A DNA stretch of 64,000 nucleotides from Selaginella moellendorffii (Eukaryota > Streptophyta > Lycopodiopsida > Selaginellales > Selaginellaceae), in NCBI RefSeq assembly GCF_000143415.4, contig NW_003314379.1, positions 375,851 through 439,850 of the forward strand. The letters are read 5' to 3'. Position numbers and translations under genes: made by a program. Shown here in pieces: positions 1 to 11,179 of the stretch. The notes beneath the pieces are model-generated. The model did no database searches and had not been told where the DNA came from. It was given only the letters and a program-made list of their open reading frames with translations. Each line of letters begins with the position of its first letter. Position 1 is the stretch's first letter.

Positions 1-460
1 GATCTTCAGGTATAATATAAACTTGATTGTAGCCACTAAAGCCATCAAGAAGTGAATACATTTTGTATCCAACTACTACGTTGAGAATTTCATCAGAGAA
101 TAGAATTTAGGAATGTGTTTTTTTGGGTTGCATCATTGAAATTTTTGTAGTTGACATAAACTTTGAGTTTGCCACTTTTCTTGAGAATAATGACATGTGG
201 TGATAGCCATTCCGGGTTTTAAATTGGGTAGATAAAGCTGGCATTCTCAAGTTTGTCAAATTCTTCTTTAACTTTCATTTGTATGTTGGGGTTTATTTGA
301 TAGGCTGCTTGCTTTCTTGGTATAGTTTGAGGTAGCAATTCAGTGTATGTAGATCTCAAGAGGAATTCCTCGCAAATCTGTATATGATTAAGTGAAAACA
401 TCTTTGCACTTATCAAGAAGATTGATTGCTTTTGTCTTGAAGTCAAGGTCAAACAAACCT
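1..460 (-). pseudogene. Ty3/gypsy reverse transcriptase fragment
   Basis: Read on the minus strand this is the start of a Ty3/gypsy reverse transcriptase. The order is a 'PRKQAAYQINPN' segment, 'KEEFDKLENASFIYP', the WLSP-like and KKNGKL-like segment, then a degraded 'YKMYSLLDGFSGYNQ' stretch that runs off the window edge. Stops and frame changes interrupt it; the longest clean piece is 219-452. The matching sequence on the far side of the large inverted duplication (47,731-48,085) ends at the equivalent of about position 115, so similarity between the arms stops there. The catalytic YxDD box is not in the window. This is decayed transposon sequence, not a working gene. Confidence 0.75.
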
Positions 461-654
461 AAGTGGAATTAATCCTTCAAATAGTTCCCAAGTACAAACC
501 AAAGCCCCTATTAGTATTCAAGGAAGTGAATGACTATAAAATGCTGGAGGATTAATTTTATGATATAGAGGATTACTTCCAAGCATTGCAGTTACTGAGC
601 TCGAAAAGGGTCCCATATGCAAAACCATACTTGGTAGATAATACTATATTTTAG

Positions 655-1690
655 TGGAGAACAATGGAGGCTAATGAAAAACTGGTGGCCATTTGGGAAA
701 TGATGAAAGCAAGGATTTGTGTAACTTATGTTCTTCCAAATGCTACTCTACATCTAAGGGATAAGTTGAGTAAGCTGAAGTAGATAAAAACCATTCAAGA
801 GTATAAGAATGCATTCATGGTGAAGAGGATCCCTTCCATGCCTTCATATCAGATTTGAAGACCTAGGGTCAAGACGAGGTGATGCATTGGAACCTAACCA
901 ACTACAAAAAAGTATTGGATATAGCTATTAAGTTGCATTTCAATTATAACTTGTGAAAAGGGAATAATAGGGTTAAGGTCCATGTTTAGCAAAGGAGCTA
1001 AACCAAGGAGGATATATGGCAACGGGAAATTCAAGAAAAGTTTATCTAACAATGAATCCTTAGGGTTTCAGAAAGGCAAATTCAATGGCTAGTGAGCAAG
1101 TACGTGGGGGAGTCAAGCGAAAAGGGATAAACCCACTAATAAAAAAGCCAAGTCTGTTAGTAGCATGGGAAATAACATATGCTTCAACTACGGTGAAGTA
1201 TGACATTTTTCAAGAGAATGTCCTTACCTAAAAAAGGCCAGAGTCAATGTGGTCAATAAATTAGGTGAAATCTAAATTAAGGTACATGATATAGTCCTTA
1301 GTTTAAAGTTACTCATTACATGAGCAACTTTGGTAAAGAATCGTTCGCAACATTTACTAGCCCTCTCAAAGAAGCTTGAATGTAATTTTGTTAAAATTCT
1401 TATTAACACAGGTGCTTTAGATAATTTTGTGGCTACAAATATAATCCGGTAAGCTAAACTAATGGTGTAACAATTGAGTGAACCAAAGACTATAAAGTTT
1501 ATTTAAGATAACCAAAGCACTAATGAGGTATTTCGACAAGCAAGAGTTGAAGGAGACATGGGTTTATCCTTGAGGAGTAACATATCCAGAGGGCATGACT
1601 CTCCACTTGAGTTCATATGTGAATATGTAAACAATATAGTAAATAGAAAGGGGCTAGTGAGAAAATGACTTTAGGATTTTGGGAATATTA
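655..1690 (+). pseudogene. Ty3/gypsy gag and protease relic
   Basis: A gag-like stretch (about 670-950) is followed by a zinc knuckle at about 1,180-1,221 that reads CFNY-GEV-stop-HFSREC. This is a CCHC knuckle whose second Cys has become Tyr, with a stop inside it. A protease-like stretch follows at about 1,360-1,440, with 'ILINTGALDNFV' in place of the usual D-S/T-G-A. There are many in-frame stops. The gag lies head to head with the reverse transcriptase piece at 1-460, so the retroelement is rearranged as well as decayed. A reverse-complement copy lies at about 33,250-34,330, roughly 90% identical by eye. Confidence 0.7.
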
Positions 1691-1944
1691 AAAGGTTTCC
1701 CTCAAAGATGTGATCCATATAAATATTTTACTTAGCAAACTAGCTAATGTAATTGTAACAAACAACTATAATTGAGATCACAAGAATGATAGAAACTCTT
1801 AAACAATAAAGGAGTCATAATATTATTTTTATAAGGATGGTGTTCAAAAATTTGAGATTGGAATCGATGACTATATAACAACAAGTACAGATGAGGACAT
1901 ATATCCTTAAAATGGTAGATAAGGCTATTTTTAATAGATTTATT

Positions 1945-2125
1945 TCTTCTTTTTTCTACCATACTATTATTTTAAAAGTAATAGGAGTATTTTTATTAAT
2001 AGTGATAATGGTCTTTACATTCCCAGATGAGTAATAAAGACCAAAAGTGTAATATGAAATTTTAGTAGTAATTTTTTTTAATATTTTCACATTTCTTTAT
2101 ATTATAATTATTCACAAATTTTTTG
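1945..2125 (-). pseudogene. Relic of the small 'YYTPG' gene family
   Basis: On the minus strand this aligns with the intact ORF at 52,690-52,947. Matching segments cover the ESVSK-like start, the 'SPYYTPGLYY' stretch, 'GNVETTITI', 'NAPIT' and the 'KRKEE' tail, but with substitutions, stops and frame breaks throughout. The inverted copy is at 32,790-33,020. The family has no function I recognise. The sequence lies between gypsy debris and the F-box/kelch gene. Confidence 0.55.
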
Positions 2126-2790
2126 TCTCCCTGTCAATTATTGAAATGTCAAAATATTGAAATATCAAAATGTTGAAAGGTTAATTTATTGAGATGTCAA
2201 AATATATAATATAAATTTTCAAGTTTGTAGTGAACTTCAATATTCCCATTTTTATTTGAGCTAAAAAGTCTCTTTAACTAGAATATTGTGAATGTATATG
2301 GGTTTGGACTACTTCGTCAATATTTTATTGTATAAAAAAAATTCTCCTTAATAGTATCAAAATATATAAATTTCTCCAAACCATTTTCATAAATTTTAAG
2401 TTCACAAAGGATAACATTTTTCTGACATGAAATTTCTTTATAAAACTTATAATTAACTATATTTATTTGCATTGATTTGAATTGAATTCAACTCAAACTT
2501 GTAAACTTGGCTCAATTTTGGACTATCCCCAATTCCCACATTTAACTCAATTTTAGACTATCCCCAATTCCCACATCCCACAGGGCTCACAAGCTACTTT
2601 TAAACACTCCAACAAACAAAATTCACCCAAAAAATAACTCACATCAACATCTTGGAGTGACATAAACACAATGCTCTACTACTTCCCTACAACATTGTAA
2701 TGCTGCCTTAAATGAAATAAAACTATCTTTTTACAACATGGAGATCCATGTAAAAAACTTTTCTTTAGCTAGTAGCTGATCCAAGAATCA
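2126..2790. other. AT-rich flank without a gene
   Basis: AT-rich sequence with short repeats of the type 'ttgaaatgtcaaaatattga' (2,140-2,210). No coding signal is seen. The mirror copy is at 32,080-32,790. About 2,520-2,580 holds two imperfect copies of 'gactatccccaattcccaca'. Confidence 0.5.
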
Positions 2791-3789
2791 TCAAGCTCGA
2801 AGAACTTCAAGGTCGAATGTTGGATATAAGTTGCTGAAAGGCACGCTGAGCTCATAAACTGCCATCACCTTGGCTTCCAGGCTGCCATCGTTGGGAACTT
2901 GGATCACTTTCACGACCTTGCAATCCTCCTTGACTGCCCAGATGTTCTTCTGGCAGCTCACACCATGGAACACAGACTTGCTATCGCTGGAAGAAGCGTT
3001 CGTCAGCTGGAGTGCCTCCCACGAGTTGTTGCCACTGTCATATCTCTGCAACGTGTTGGCATCGTAGATCCGGTTGCCATGCACAATACACCGGCACCCG
3101 CGCAATCTAGTCATGTCCGCCACTTCCCAGGAATGATCTTGTGCTGAGAAAACAAGCGTCTCTCCATTAACAGCGCGCAAGATAACCATCTTGTTACCAT
3201 CCACGACGAGAGCGTTGCGAAAGGCCATGGTCCCATGCGGTGGCAATGGCGGGAGGGGATACCATCGGTCCTCCAGCGGATTGTATGTCTCAGCGTCCTG
3301 TTCCTGCCGCTCACGGTTGCCACCAACGACGTAGAGCTGACCCTCCATAGCCGCGGACGCAAAGGAGAATCGAGGACACAGCATTGGCGCTGCGGCGCTC
3401 CATCGATTCGTGTGTGAATCGAAGACGCTCAGTGATTTCCCGCCTAATCCGAGAAGATAGAGCTTGCTGCCGAGGGCCCTGCAATCGAATCCCCCAGCGG
3501 CGTAGAAGCCCCGCGGTGGAGGAGGAAGAACCATCCACGCTTTCTTGGAGCTACTGGGATTGAACGCCATGATCAAAAGCTCGTCCTCTTGCCTGAGGAT
3601 CACCGTGGCGACAAGCCATTCCTCGTCCAACCCCTGTGCAGCGCGATCATCGTAGAACTTGGCGCTGGAGACGAGATCCCTCCACGCTCGGCTCACCTTG
3701 CGCATCTGCCCATGAGATGAGAGGGACACTCGCAGGAGGCACTGGTAAGCGGCATCGCTGTCCAGGCCGGGGATGATTGTCGTCGCCAT
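2791..3789 (-). CDS. F-box/kelch-repeat protein (left-arm copy)
   Basis: Intact single-exon ORF of 332 residues. The N-terminal ~45 residues form an F-box ('IPGLDSDAAYQCLLRVSLSS' followed by 'VSRAWRDLV'). The rest holds kelch-type repeats: 'GGFDCRALGSKLYLLGG'-like, 'LYVVGGNRERQ' and 'ETYNPLEDRWYPLPPLP'. Such proteins normally act as substrate adaptors of SCF ubiquitin ligases, with the F-box binding SKP1 and the kelch propeller binding the target; here that is family knowledge. The substrate is unknown. The inverted copy at 31,074-32,075 differs by only a few residues and is one codon longer. The start is the first ATG, about 40 nt downstream of a TATA-like box at 3,830-3,836. Two shorter, broken kelch copies lie at 5,155-5,675 and 29,700-30,177, and a rearranged one at 51,541-52,330. 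Confidence 0.9.
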   Translation of the reverse strand: MATTIIPGLDSDAAYQCLLRVSLSSHGQMRKVSRAWRDLVSSAKFYDDRAAQGLDEEWLVATVILRQEDELLIMAFNPSSSKKAWMVLPPPPRGFYAAGGFDCRALGSKLYLLGLGGKSLSVFDSHTNRWSAAAPMLCPRFSFASAAMEGQLYVVGGNRERQEQDAETYNPLEDRWYPLPPLPPHGTMAFRNALVVDGNKMVILRAVNGETLVFSAQDHSWEVADMTRLRGCRCIVHGNRIYDANTLQRYDSGNNSWEALQLTNASSSDSKSVFHGVSCQKNIWAVKEDCKVVKVIQVPNDGSLEAKVMAVYELSVPFSNLYPTFDLEVLRA

Positions 3790-3829
3790 AGCCCAGCTCT
3801 ATTTGCCCTAACTCCAGATCCAAGCAGCC

Positions 3830-3836
3830 CTTTATA
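3830..3836 (-). promoter_or_regulatory. TATA-like box of the F-box/kelch gene
   Basis: TATAAAG on the minus strand, about 40 nt upstream of the start codon. It is conserved at the equivalent place (31,027-31,033) in the right-arm copy. The position suits a core promoter with a short 5' leader. Confidence 0.5.
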
Positions 3837-3949
3837 CGCAGAGCAGGGATATGCCCCGGTTGGGCATCTTGACGAGGCAACGTTTCTTTTTCCTTGGCGT
3901 CGCTGGCTGAGGAATTTGTCGCTTGCCGGGGCGTAGTCGCTATGATGAT

Positions 3950-4140
3950 CACTGCCTCTTCGGGGGCGAGACATGCATCACGACAGCCAGGTCTTCTTTA
4001 GGATGCCCCAGTGCGATGACGGTTTAGTCTCTACGTGTTCTACCAACGCCGCGATGCCCACAATGGGGATATGGAGCAAGGACTGCATTGTTTGGTAGGA
4101 TACTCATCAAGGACGAGAGAAGCGCCAGATATCTTTAGCA
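3950..4140 (+). pseudogene. PPR-like fragment
   Basis: Reads 'SQVFFRMPQCDDGLVSTCS' and then the equivalent of 'GDMEQ', matching the PPR-type fragments at 5,640-6,052 and 29,281-29,538 but shorter and out of frame. It directly abuts the upstream region of the F-box/kelch gene, so that promoter region may have formed by fusion of duplicated pieces. Confidence 0.5.
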
Positions 4141-4382
4141 TGCATGGAATCCCCTCGAGATTCCTTGGAATGCAATCCTTCGAGCAATGTTCTGATGAGG
4201 CATAGCGCTACAAGTGAGTGATTCTATCTCAAGCATTGCCTTGTGGACGTTCTCACCAAGTCTGCAGGGCTGGAGAAGGCTGAGGAGCTCATGCATAGCA
4301 TGCCAGCCTGGCATCCGAGAGAATAAGATCGGACAAGCAATCTCCCGGACCCTTGGCTTCGACCAGCTTTGCCCCTTTCTCC

Positions 4383-5011
4383 TCAGTCTTCTGCAAGAAA
4401 CATATGAATCACTAACAATCCCGTAATTGTTTGGAGGTCTTCATTCTCCCAATTAACCCTCCCAGAGTGCTTCCACGACGAGTTGCCTAGCTCCACCATC
4501 GCATATGGCTTGAAAAGGAGATTCAGTAAGCGAGCTTCGGACTGGATAGAAAGAAATCCATGCACAAGTCCAATGGTGCAGTCTCTGCGAAATAGCACAA
4601 AACAAGGTTTTTTCAACACAAAGAGCCTCTTGCAACGCGCAAACAAGAAGAGCAGAAGAAGTCCACAGGAAAATGAAACAAGAACCTGAAGTGTGTCTGG
4701 AAGACATCTGGAACGAGTTTTTCTTCCCACTTGGCAGGCAAGTATCTGGACAAGACAAACCATCGATCAACCTGCTTGAATCAAAACAGAGCAAACTCCA
4801 AACCAAGATGGCACCTGACAAGAAGTTCATTCCCGCGTTTGCTTCCCACACACAGGGCAGTCACAACAAGCTAAGCTGTTTGACATCACAGCACTGCAAG
4901 AAAACGATTACAAGCTCGATCACTCACCTGAGCTGGCGGAGCGTCCTGGAGTGACACACTGCGTTGCCACTTCCCTACAACCCGAATCAAGCTCTAGCGG
5001 CCCTGGAGCAT
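4383..5011 (-). pseudogene. Chimeric FAN1-derived module (UBZ end joined to nuclease end), copy A
   Basis: On the minus strand it begins with the FAN1 first exon (ATG at 5,011, 'MLQGRESLIR'-like) and the UBZ zinc-finger exon, then jumps at 'CLQSGKK' straight to the exon reading 'PDVFQT', the following intron and the 'LHHWTCA/VRSSLIES' region, and ends near 'NWENEDLQTITG'. The internal two-thirds of FAN1 is missing and the frame is broken. The same deletion structure recurs at 12,339-12,962, 21,343-22,048, 30,331-30,700 and 51,060-51,420. The joint must therefore have arisen once and been copied. Confidence 0.6.
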
Positions 5012-5154
5012 TGTAATGCCACCGGCCGCTTCCTCCTCGCTCTCCCAATAGACCTCAACCGTACGCACACAGAAAAAAACCATTTCATAGAACTTTTCAT
5101 CTGCAAACACGACATCCTTGTAGATAACTTATTCATCTTTAGCTAGTAGCTCAT

Positions 5155-5675
5155 CTAAGCTCGAAGAATCTGAACGGCGAAGCTTATGGGATTGACGCCG
5201 GATGCTTGGCTTCCAAGCCAGATCAACGTCACAGCCTTGCAATTCGCCGAGACTGCCCAGATGTTCTTCTGGCAGCTCACAGCGCGGAAGAAAAACTTGT
5301 GATCGGTGGAAGAAGCGGTCGTCAGCTGCAGCTCCTCCCATAACTTCTTGCCTCCAATACAATGATCCGGCCATGTCGTTCCATAGGTGCACAAAGTAGT
5401 GGCGCCGGCCAGTCGCCGCTTCCCAGGAAAGATCTTGGGCTGCGAAAACAAGCGTCTGTCCGGCACCACCGGGCGAGCTCAAGATCACCTGGTTGTGAAA
5501 AGATTTCGTTTCCTGCGGTGGAGAACGCAGCATTGGTGCTGCGAAGCTCCATCGATTCTTGCGTGCATCGAAGACGCTCACCGAATTGCAAGGAGATAGA
5601 GCTTGGGACCCAGAGCCCTGCACTCGAATCCTCCCGTGTTGGGCTCATCCTGGCGAGCAAGTACCGGCAATGCAC
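5155..5675 (-). pseudogene. F-box/kelch pseudogene, C-terminal part
   Basis: The kelch part of the F-box gene, spread over two frames: 'NSVSVFDARKNRWSFAAPML' in one, 'CQKNIWAVSANCKAVTLI' and 'FAVQILRA' in another. The F-box and first kelch repeats are missing and frameshifts are present. The inverted equivalent is 29,700-30,177. The same 3' end also appears in part at 22,200-22,330. Confidence 0.7.
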
Positions 5676-6052
5676 ATTCTGCTATCACATATGCCCACTT
5701 TGGGCATCTTGACGAGGCGATCAAGGTTTTCCACTTCTCGGAACATCCTATTACGGGTTCTATGCAAAGAAAATCGCGTTGCTGATGCGAGGAAAGCCAG
5801 GACGTGGTGACCTGGACGACAATAGTGAGCACATATGCCCCGATTGGGCATCATGACGAGGCAAATGCCGCAACGAGCTCTTCGGCCGAGACATGCATCA
5901 CGCCAGCCAAATCTTCTTTGGGATGCCCCAGTGCGATGATGGGTTAGTCTCTACGTGTTCTCCCAACGGACTCCATGCCCACAATGGGGATATGGAGCAA
6001 GCAACTGCATTGTTCGATAGGATACTCATCAGAGTCGCGGGGGATGTTCTTT
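5640..6052 (+). pseudogene. PPR-repeat fragment, left arm
   Basis: The plus strand encodes pieces of pentatricopeptide repeats ('AITYAHFGHLDEAIKVF', 'VVTWTTIVSTYAPIGHHDEA', 'SQIFFGMPQCDDGLVSTCS', 'NGDMEQATALFDRIL') in more than one frame. PPR proteins bind organellar RNA; only about three repeats remain, with no start. The inverted copy at 29,281-29,538 keeps an 85-residue open frame, and another direct copy lies at 22,385-22,780. Confidence 0.6.
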
Positions 6053-6356
6053 AAGGTGCATGGAATCCCTCGTGATTCATCTCTTTGGAACTCGCATTTC
6101 CTGATCCTCCGCCAAGAGGATCTTTAAGATGACGGTGGTGATTCTATCACCTCGCGGTCCCGATCGAAGAGCTCTTGAGACGGTGACACTGAGGACTTGG
6201 AACTGGCTGTGTGTAGCGCGCAATGGATTCTTCGCAGTCCACAGCGGGATGGAATGGCGGAGTTGCTTACCGGTTCTTATGACTTCAAGCAAGGCGGAGC
6301 AAGTTGCAGAGGCCTGCGCAGCCGTCTCGGGCCCGGCACTACTCGGAGTAGCCGAT

Positions 6357-9300
6357 CTAGGATCGATCATTCATCGTCTTGGAGACCTTGCAAAGTTCCA
6401 CAGGAACATTAGCGTCCGAGAGAATAAGAAACCAGGCCACCTGTTGCTCGGACAAGCGATCCCCTGGACCCTTGACTTCCGCCAGCTTTGCCTCTTTCTC
6501 CTTCCACAGCAGAAGATCAGGCATTCCAGCCGTCCAGTTACTGTGGTCTTCTGCAAGAAGGTTGCAAATCGCCGACAATCCTGGACCTCCGATACAGACC
6601 GTTATCGTTTGAAGGTCTTCAAGCGAGTACTTCTTCCAGTTTACCCCGCTACATGATGTCCCGTAGTGCTCTTCCCAAGTCTCCGCCACGAGTTGCCTAG
6701 CTCCACCATCGCGTATGGCTTGAAGACGAGATTCAATAAGCGAGCTTCGGACTGGATAGAATGAATCCGTGCACAAGTCCAATGGTGCAGTCTGCAAACA
6801 AGAACTGTAGAGCAACCACGAGAAAATGAAACAAGAACCTGAAAAGGTGTCTGGAAGACATCTGGAACGTCTGAAAAGATAACATCCCACATGAGCAGCC
6901 CGAACAATGTCAGCCATATGCCACTTTCTGAATGGACTCCTTTCCAGCCGCCTCCATCTTCTCCGGCATAGTATTGAAGTGCCAGGTCCTCCACACTGCA
7001 TTGTTGCCCATCGTAGCCATAAAATCTGCTCTTCATTCCATTGGCATTGTTTAGCGGCCTTCCCATAATCGTCACCTTCAGAAACAGAGTTGTAGCTGAA
7101 GGCCAAATATCTGGAAGACACAGTACGTACCACCTTGTGTTTTTTCTTTAAAAGCGCTGCATATGGAGGTACTTTCCACCTTCTAGGAGGTTTTCCTAGT
7201 CGGAGAACCCTCCGTTGCAAAGCGATACGATCCCCTCCTCGGACGTTGAAATCGTTTAATCCGTTTTCTGCAACGAGCAGGCTCTCTTCTAAACGCTGTA
7301 AGTGCTCCAAGTCAATAGATAGCCGGAGAGTCCAGTATCCTCTCCGTCCAGGACAATACTGCATGCTAAGGAGCTGCTTGAAGAGGTTTACAGCTTCAGC
7401 GTATCTGGTCAAGAGCCAGTTTTAGTTCAAAAGTATTGTCCGCCATTGGTGAAAGAGCGTACCTGCGTTCTTTCTCCAGAAACGATGCAGCCACAGTACA
7501 GATTGTTGCATACACCCATGCAGCCGAAAATCGTGCTAAAAATGGATGCTTGCTCTCGGTGTGTGCATTGATCAATTCGAGAGTAGTCCTTGCTTTTCGA
7601 AAAGAGGAGTTTAGAGCCTCAGAATTACCAGCCTCCAGGGACATGTCAACCACCTGAGCCAATTGCAATGCCTGAAAACTTGACGGTCAGACAAATTTTA
7701 TAACAAAGTAGGAACGGACCTGCTCATACGCCAGAAAGTCCTCTCGAGAAGCGAAGACTGGCATTGTTCTAGCGCACCTATAGCTTGGATACTTGATCCT
7801 TCCAATATCCACAAGAAGAAAAACATGGAACTCCTGCTCACCGTTTAGAAAGAACAACCTCTGAATAAAAATAAATAAATTGCTCAGCATCAGCAGTGTA
7901 ACACTTTGGAGAGGATGTCAACTGACCTGTAAACGCCAAAGTAGAACGTCAACTGTTTCGGCTATTCGAATGCATGGCCCGGTTGCTTCACGAATTAAAG
8001 CCGTTAGATTACTGCCGCCAAGTATTTCACGCTTGTATAAAAAACCAATGATCACTTGCTACTTACAAATGCAGCGAAATCAATGCATCTCGAGTTGCTG
8101 TAATAAGCTGAAGCTTTTTCAAACTTAGCGTAGCACTTTTGATCTGTAAGCAGGAACAGAAATAAAAACAAGGAAGAAAGTCTTAGAAGTAACTACCATG
8201 ATTTTGCTGTTCACTGCCAAATCTTTGAGCTCTTGTACAGTCAGATGTTCAAGCAACTCAGACGAATTGACGTCCGCGTCGAAAACTAAGTAGCGTCTCT
8301 CTGTTACAAGGGAGCAAACATATTATGAAGTCCACGATGAAAGAAATTGAGTACCGACTAACTCATGGACTGCAGAATTTGTGTCACCAATATCTTCATA
8401 GAAGATGTTCTGAAGACGGAACCATGGCCCTGCAAAACCACTGTCTCCCTTGAGTCACAGTTTGTGCGACGGCGTCGAGCTTACCCTTTCGTTGAGCCAA
8501 TCTTACAAAAAGGCGCTGTCCATCAGACGAGATTGAACGAAATGCCTCGAGAAGTTCGATCTCGTCTGGAGTAAAGAGATGGAGATCCCGTTCCAATACC
8601 ACTTGGAGCATGTAGAGAAAATTCTGTTGGTATCGACAGCCGTGGTCTTGTCCCTTGTCAGCTGCATCCATTAGACAGCTCCATTTGACAGCCAGCACTT
8701 TTTCTTCTGAGAGACTTCCAATAGTCCGACTCTGGATCTCACGCAAATCAAGCTTGAGGCGTGCAGCTTCCGATGTACTCTCGGAGACATATCCCTGAAC
8801 GCTTTGTGAACAATTGAAAAACGCCCCAGAGATTAGTTACCTGAACATCTACCACGGCTTTGTCCATGAGAGGAGACAAATAACGCGAAAGCTCTTTTGG
8901 AATATGTCCCAGCGAAAGCCCATCCGCTGTAAGCACCTGGCGCAACGTTGTTGTCAGCCATGAAACACGTCCATTCAGTCAAGTTTACCTTCACAGCGTA
9001 TGTATCCATGGGATTTTCTGGTTCCCTTACCAGGTGAACTCGCATCCCAGCTTGGCACTCGACGTCTCTGTGGTACTTGCGGCCAGCAATCCTTGCCTCC
9101 AGGCAGCCATTGTAAAGATCTCTAGTTTCACTGTTGAGCTCTGCCGGAAGGACGCTGTTGGCCACGTCGGCCATTGTAAAGATCTCTAGTTTCACTGTTG
9201 AGCTCTGCCGGAAGGACACGTCGGGCTCCTCAAAGCATTCAAGAGTAGAAGAAACTTCCGGTTTCGGAGACCCTGCCGCCGTGTTACAGTCGACCCCAGT

Positions 9301-9753
9301 CTCGAGCGGAGGAGACTGCTGGATTTCTAGTACGCAGTTTCCGCTTTCCTCGTACTCTATCTTTTTCGACAAGTTGAAGTGAAAGAGTGTATGCTGGACA
9401 CTGTTCTTCTTTTTCTTCCCACTTTGCAGGCAAGTATCTGAACAAGAGAAACCATCGATCAGCGTGCTTGAATCAAAACAGAGCAAAATCCAAACCAAGA
9501 TGGCAGTTGACGAGAAGTTCATTCCCGCGTATTTGCTTCCCACACACAGGGCATTCCACCCAGTCACAACAAGCTAAGCTCAGGCCTCCTTTTATTTCCA
9601 GCGAAAAATCACCGCACTCCAACTCATCCTGCAGGAAAACAATCACAGATCCACCGAAGAAATAGAAGCTCGATCACTCACCCGAGCCGGGAGTGACACA
9701 TTGCGCTGCCGCTTCCCAACAAGCCGAATCAAGCTCTCACGGCCCCGGAGCAT
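6357..9753 (-). CDS. FAN1: FAN1-type structure-specific nuclease, spliced, apparently intact
   Basis: Multi-exon gene on the minus strand. Exons I can place: 9,682-9,753 (start 'MLRGRESLIRLVGKRQR'), 9,496-9,628 and 8,989-9,437 (UBZ finger 'CPVCGKQI..NCHLDTCL' completed across the intron, then the first half of a HIRAN domain), 8,841-8,936, 8,485-8,794, 8,355-8,429 ('GPWFRLQNIFYEDIGD'), 8,197-8,300, several smaller ones including 'RLFFLNGEQEFHVFLLVDIG' and 'GRRGYWTLRLSIDLEHLQR', and the last exon 6,357-6,791. The C-terminus is a VRR_NUC (PD-(D/E)XK) nuclease domain with 'GMPDLLLW' and 'LAEVKGPGDRLSEQQ', so the catalytic D, E and K are present. FAN1 cuts branched DNA in interstrand-crosslink repair in the nucleus. 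Unlike the other copies, I see no frameshift in the exons I traced. A ~56-bp in-frame tandem duplication (about 9,110-9,230) is unique to this copy. Exon ends between 6,800 and 8,190 are only partly resolved. Confidence 0.8.
9110..9230. repeat. ~56-bp in-frame tandem duplication inside FAN1
   Basis: The stretch containing 'ccattgtaaagatctctag' and 'gctctgccggaaggac' occurs twice in tandem here. The FAN1 copies at 14,711-14,780 and 26,170-26,240 have it once. It adds residues between 'EEPDV' and 'ANSVLPAELNSETRD' without breaking the frame. Confidence 0.8.
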
Positions 9754-10039
9754 TGCTGAGATTACCGCATGGAACACCGCCGAGCTGTGTGTAGGACGCT
9801 TCCTCTTCGCAGACCTAAACCCTAGCCAAATAAAATATTTCCCTCCATTCCTTTGAATTCACTAGGGCAAAAGCTTATGATATTACGATTGAATTATAAA
9901 ATAGAGGCCTTCAAAGTTTGGTCACCTGTATTACAAGCGAACATTCTTAGCGTGCTTCGACCAAGGTGGGATTGCGATTTATATTGACTTCATAGTCTTG
10001 AAATGCCGTGTAGATATTAACTTCTCCCCTCCTCAAGGC

Positions 10040-10046
10040 TATAAAA
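10040..10046 (+). promoter_or_regulatory. TATA box of chitinase copy 1
   Basis: TATAAAA, 58 nt upstream of the ATG at 10,104. It is conserved at the equivalent position in copies 2 and 3. Confidence 0.55.
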
Positions 10047-10103
10047 ACAGCCCCAAAATTCCATTGCACAACCACGAGTTCTCATACTATTAATTTAAGT
10101 ACC

Positions 10104-10882
10104 ATGGCATTAGTCATGATAATGTTTATGCTATGCCTCCTAGGATTTTCTCTGTTCTCTACACTAGCATCTCCCTCCAGTATTATAACTGAGCCTGTGT
10201 TTAGGAAGTTCTTCCCATCCAACATCGCGAATCCTTTCTACACATACAACGATTTCATTGCGGCAACAAAATACTATCCCACGTTTGGAAGCACGGGGAG
10301 TCTTGATGTTCAAAAGAGGGAACTGGCTGCCTACTTTGCAAATGTGAAGCAGGAGACTGGAAGTAAACTCGCTTAGTATTTATCCATTAATCTCACTAAT
10401 GTCTTTGATTGTAGCACTGCAATACATTCGAGAGATCAACCGAAACAACGTCTATTGTGACACTAGCCGTGGGATCCCATGTCCTGCAGGTACAAAGGCT
10501 TACTATGGAAGAGGACCTTTGCAGCTCACCTGGTAAGCTGAAAATGTTATATTCAATATTTAAAGTGTATATATACAGGAATTACAATTACGATGCTGCT
10601 GGAAAGGCTTTCAACATGAACCTCCTCCAAAATCCAGACCAGGTTGCTCAGAATGGCGTCCTTTCGTGGAGGTCATCAGTGTGGTTTTGGATGCAAAATT
10701 CGAATTGCCACACCGCAATAACACAGAACCAAGGATTTGGAGCTACAATTCGAGCCATCAATGGAGGTCAGGAGTGTGGCAAGGGCAGTGAGACACAACC
10801 CGCACAGAACCGCATTAATTATTACAAGGACTTTTGCTCACAGTTGGGTGTTTCACCAGGTGGGAACCTTGGCTGTGCTTAA
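10104..10882 (+). CDS. GH19 chitinase, copy 1 (3 exons)
   Basis: Exons 10,104-10,362, 10,415-10,532 and 10,579-10,882 join in frame to a 226-residue secreted protein. All introns are short GT-AG. Residues 1-~22 are a signal peptide ('MALVMIMFMLCLLGFSLFS' followed by TLA-SP). The GH19 catalytic domain starts directly after it ('VFRKFFPSNIANPFYTYNDF'). There is no N-terminal hevein domain. The catalytic Glu lies in 'FANVKQETG' and the substrate-cleft segment reads 'YYGRGPLQLTWNYNYDAAGK'. Cysteines typical of the fold are present, ending 'GGNLGCA'. The family hydrolyses chitin and usually acts outside the cell in defence. The ~10 residues after the acidic loop are shorter than in class I enzymes, as in class II/IV types. 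The inverted copy is at 24,531-25,309. Confidence 0.9.
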
Positions 10883-11179
10883 AGAAATGTTTTTAAAGTA
10901 ATGAATAAGTAATTAACTACGAGGATGTATTAATAAAAATAATAATAAATCTGGAAATTTGTTGGTGATGATTGCAATCTTTACAATAGCAAGAATTACT
11001 AGAGGAGAATGCTGAAAAGGTATAATAAAGCCGATAATAATATCTTGCCTATCAGTCTACTTATAAAATGGGTAAAGTTGTAAGATGATGGATATCTAAA
11101 CAATTTTGGTATCTAAAAAGCATTGCTGATATTACCACATGAGAAGCGCAGACCTAAACCCTAGCTCACATTCTTCTCG

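Noticed and set aside
655-1690. Functional gypsy polyprotein
   Set aside because: Stops, damaged zinc knuckles and an NTGA in place of the protease D-T/S-G show it is dead. The gag and RT pieces are also in opposite orientation.
1744-1962. 72-residue minus-strand ORF
   Set aside because: It has AT-rich composition and no similarity. The real signal is the YYTPG relic just beside it, which is out of frame.
3111-3538. Overlapping ORFs inside the F-box/kelch genes on other frames
   Set aside because: These are shadows of a strong coding frame: GC-rich coding DNA opens other frames by chance, and none resembles a known protein.
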